Shown here piece by piece: positions 58,156 through 59,284 of a stretch of 59,284 nt of DNA (the stretch's first letter is position 1; each line of letters starts with the position of its first letter). Both the position numbers and the translations under genes were made by a program. This stretch comes from CAZPBO01 sp964584815 (lineage in GTDB: Bacteria; Planctomycetota; SKW154), in contig CAZPBO010000004.1 in assembly GCA_964584815.1 (NCBI GenBank), positions 1 through 59,284 of the forward strand. The letters are read 5' to 3'. The notes beneath the pieces were generated by a model. That model saw only the letters and a list, made by a program, of their open reading frames with translations. It was not told where the DNA came from and ran no database searches.

Positions 58156-58302
58156 CCCTCACCTCCCAGATGCTTGCTCTTCTATCATAGCAAAACCACC
58201 TGCAACTTCCAGAAATTAACCGCTATGATGGCGTATGGCGAAACGGCGTGTGTATAAACTAATGGAGAGCGTTTGCGGTCTAATACGGGTAGGAGATGGG
58301 CG

Positions 58303-59284
58303 ATGCGCTGGATTGTTACACTTGCGCTCGTTGTTTGTGTGACTGGGGCATTGAAGTCACAACAGGAGAGGGCAAGTGATGACGATTTGCGAGCAGCGGC
58401 GGCAGGTGATGCCGCAGCCAAAGCGCGACTGCTGAAGGTGGTTGATGAAAAGACGCTTGAAAGGTTGCTGCGGTTCTGGCGGAAACCGCCCGCTGAGGAA
58501 CTGCTCAAAAACGGCGATTTCTCTCGCGGCTTCAAGCACTGGAAAAGGGTCACTGCGATGCGCAGTGGCAGGGTCGGTGTTTTTGAGGTGGCAAAGGACA
58601 AAAACAACCGTCCCTTTTTTCACTACTCTCGTCTGGGGTCCGCTGACGGCAGCACCGTTATGCTGCGCCAGAAAGTCAGCCGAAAAGTAGACTTCAAGCA
58701 TCTCTTTGTCTATCTGCACGGACGGGTTATAAGGCACGACCTTGATAGTTCAGGCTGGTGGTCAACAAAGCACGGTGGGCAGGGAGAATATCCGCTGATG
58801 GTGCGTATTGAATATCTTGACAAATACGAGAAGAAGCATATGTGGGCGTTTGGGGTTTTGACAAAGAAGAACACAGAGCCTTTTGAGAACTACTGGATAC
58901 TCCCTGCGAGGCGCTGGGGACTGTTGTGGGTTGATATGCTTGATGACAGGGGGCTTCTGAAACCGAATCGTCGCAAACGCAACAACGGTGCAAGCATTCC
59001 GTATCCGGCGGTGTTGCGGTATGTGTGGGTAGGAGGCAAGGGATGGGAGTATGAGGGAGAAGTAAGGCGAGTGGGTCTGCTCGGTGTGCGGGATGTGGAT
59101 GGATTTATGTGGCTTCTGGAAGGTGCGTTGGAGGGGGAAAAAGAGAGGCGGGAGTTGTTTGAAGCGGTGCTGAGACGGGGGTTGCCTGATGAGGACTTTG
59201 CGGCGTGGCGCAAGTTCCTTAAAGCCGCAAAGCAGGCAGGTTCGGATGAATGGGCGAGGAGGAAGGAGGCAAAGAAGGTTTTGG
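58303..59284 (+). CDS. Exported protein, truncated by the window edge
   Basis: An open frame of 327 codons runs off the right edge without a stop. It begins with a signal peptide (MRWIVTLALVVCVTGALKS, then QQERASDD). The segment KNGDFSRGFKHWKRVTAMR opens a carbohydrate-binding-like beta-sandwich domain (MRSGRVGVFEVAKD; VMLRQKVSRKVDF; LFVYLHGRVIRH; PLMVRIEYLD), as in CBM-type jelly rolls of exported proteins. Near the edge a helical region begins (EGEKERRELFEAVLRRG). AGGAG lies 7 bases before the ATG. Function cannot be assigned; sugar binding is an inference from fold-like pattern only. Confidence 0.7.
   Translation, partial: MRWIVTLALVVCVTGALKSQQERASDDDLRAAAAGDAAAKARLLKVVDEKTLERLLRFWRKPPAEELLKNGDFSRGFKHWKRVTAMRSGRVGVFEVAKDKNNRPFFHYSRLGSADGSTVMLRQKVSRKVDFKHLFVYLHGRVIRHDLDSSGWWSTKHGGQGEYPLMVRIEYLDKYEKKHMWAFGVLTKKNTEPFENYWILPARRWGLLWVDMLDDRGLLKPNRRKRNNGASIPYPAVLRYVWVGGKGWEYEGEVRRVGLLGVRDVDGFMWLLEGALEGEKERRELFEAVLRRGLPDEDFAAWRKFLKAAKQAGSDEWARRKEAKKVL

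Overview
The window is a 59 kb piece of a bacterial scaffold, roughly 55% G+C by eye, with two 100-N assembly gaps. It looks like a Gram-negative (diderm), probably anaerobic bacterium: outer-membrane and lipoprotein genes, a selenocysteine-type formate dehydrogenase, ETF and a two-subunit glycine decarboxylase are present. Several families are ones I associate with Planctomycetes and their relatives: secreted prenyltransferase/squalene-cyclase-like repeat proteins, secreted HEAT-repeat proteins, coiled-coil proteins ending in an 'RYYE' helix, and membrane-anchored proteins with an 'FDYYYVTGSGKNR' core. I infer a planctomycete or neighbouring lineage with moderate confidence; there is no rRNA here to test it.

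Layout. 1-1.2 kb: an MNT/HEPN toxin-antitoxin pair framed by hairpin repeats. 1.2-5 kb: an autoregulated TetR repressor with a TolC-like protein, a radical SAM protein and a small lipoprotein. 5-10.9 kb: riboflavin synthase, Maf, tRNA-Pro, MoeA, a secreted TPR protein, mannose-6-phosphate isomerase and a LUD protein. 11-21 kb: four large exported proteins in a row (cyclase-like, HEAT, Ig/beta-helix lipoprotein, large HEAT-like). 21-25.7 kb: ETF, an ATPase/DUF4276 pair broken by an assembly gap, a PHP phosphoesterase and tRNA-Gly. 25.7-30.5 kb: an exported coiled-coil operon ending in a second cyclase-like protein. 30.5-33.4 kb: an overlapping minus-strand chain DUF389-nth-hypA-accA. 33.6-40 kb: an orphan MshEN protein, an aminotransferase, and a series of exported proteins leading to an FMN/ferredoxin membrane protein and dCMP deaminase. 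40-49.4 kb: ArgR, an HDAC-like deacetylase, then moxR-ruvA-lipA-gcvH-(beta-barrel)-gcvPA-metG. 49.4-59.3 kb: S11/S13, alanine dehydrogenase, membrane proteins, a degenerate GGDEF protein, tRNA-Leu, a phosphoesterase, the selenocysteine formate dehydrogenase, and a truncated exported protein at the right edge.

How the genes fit together. Formate dehydrogenase (with MoeA for its cofactor), lipA/gcvH/gcvPA, alanine dehydrogenase and ETF suggest one-carbon and amino-acid redox metabolism. The formate dehydrogenase reading frame contains an in-frame UGA followed by a convincing SECIS hairpin, so the organism should have SelA/B/C/D. A large share of the window encodes exported proteins of unknown role, and seven unrelated ones share a signal peptide ending in A-Q-[D/E]. 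Genes are tightly packed: seven of eight convergent gene pairs overlap or are separated by 7 bases or fewer.
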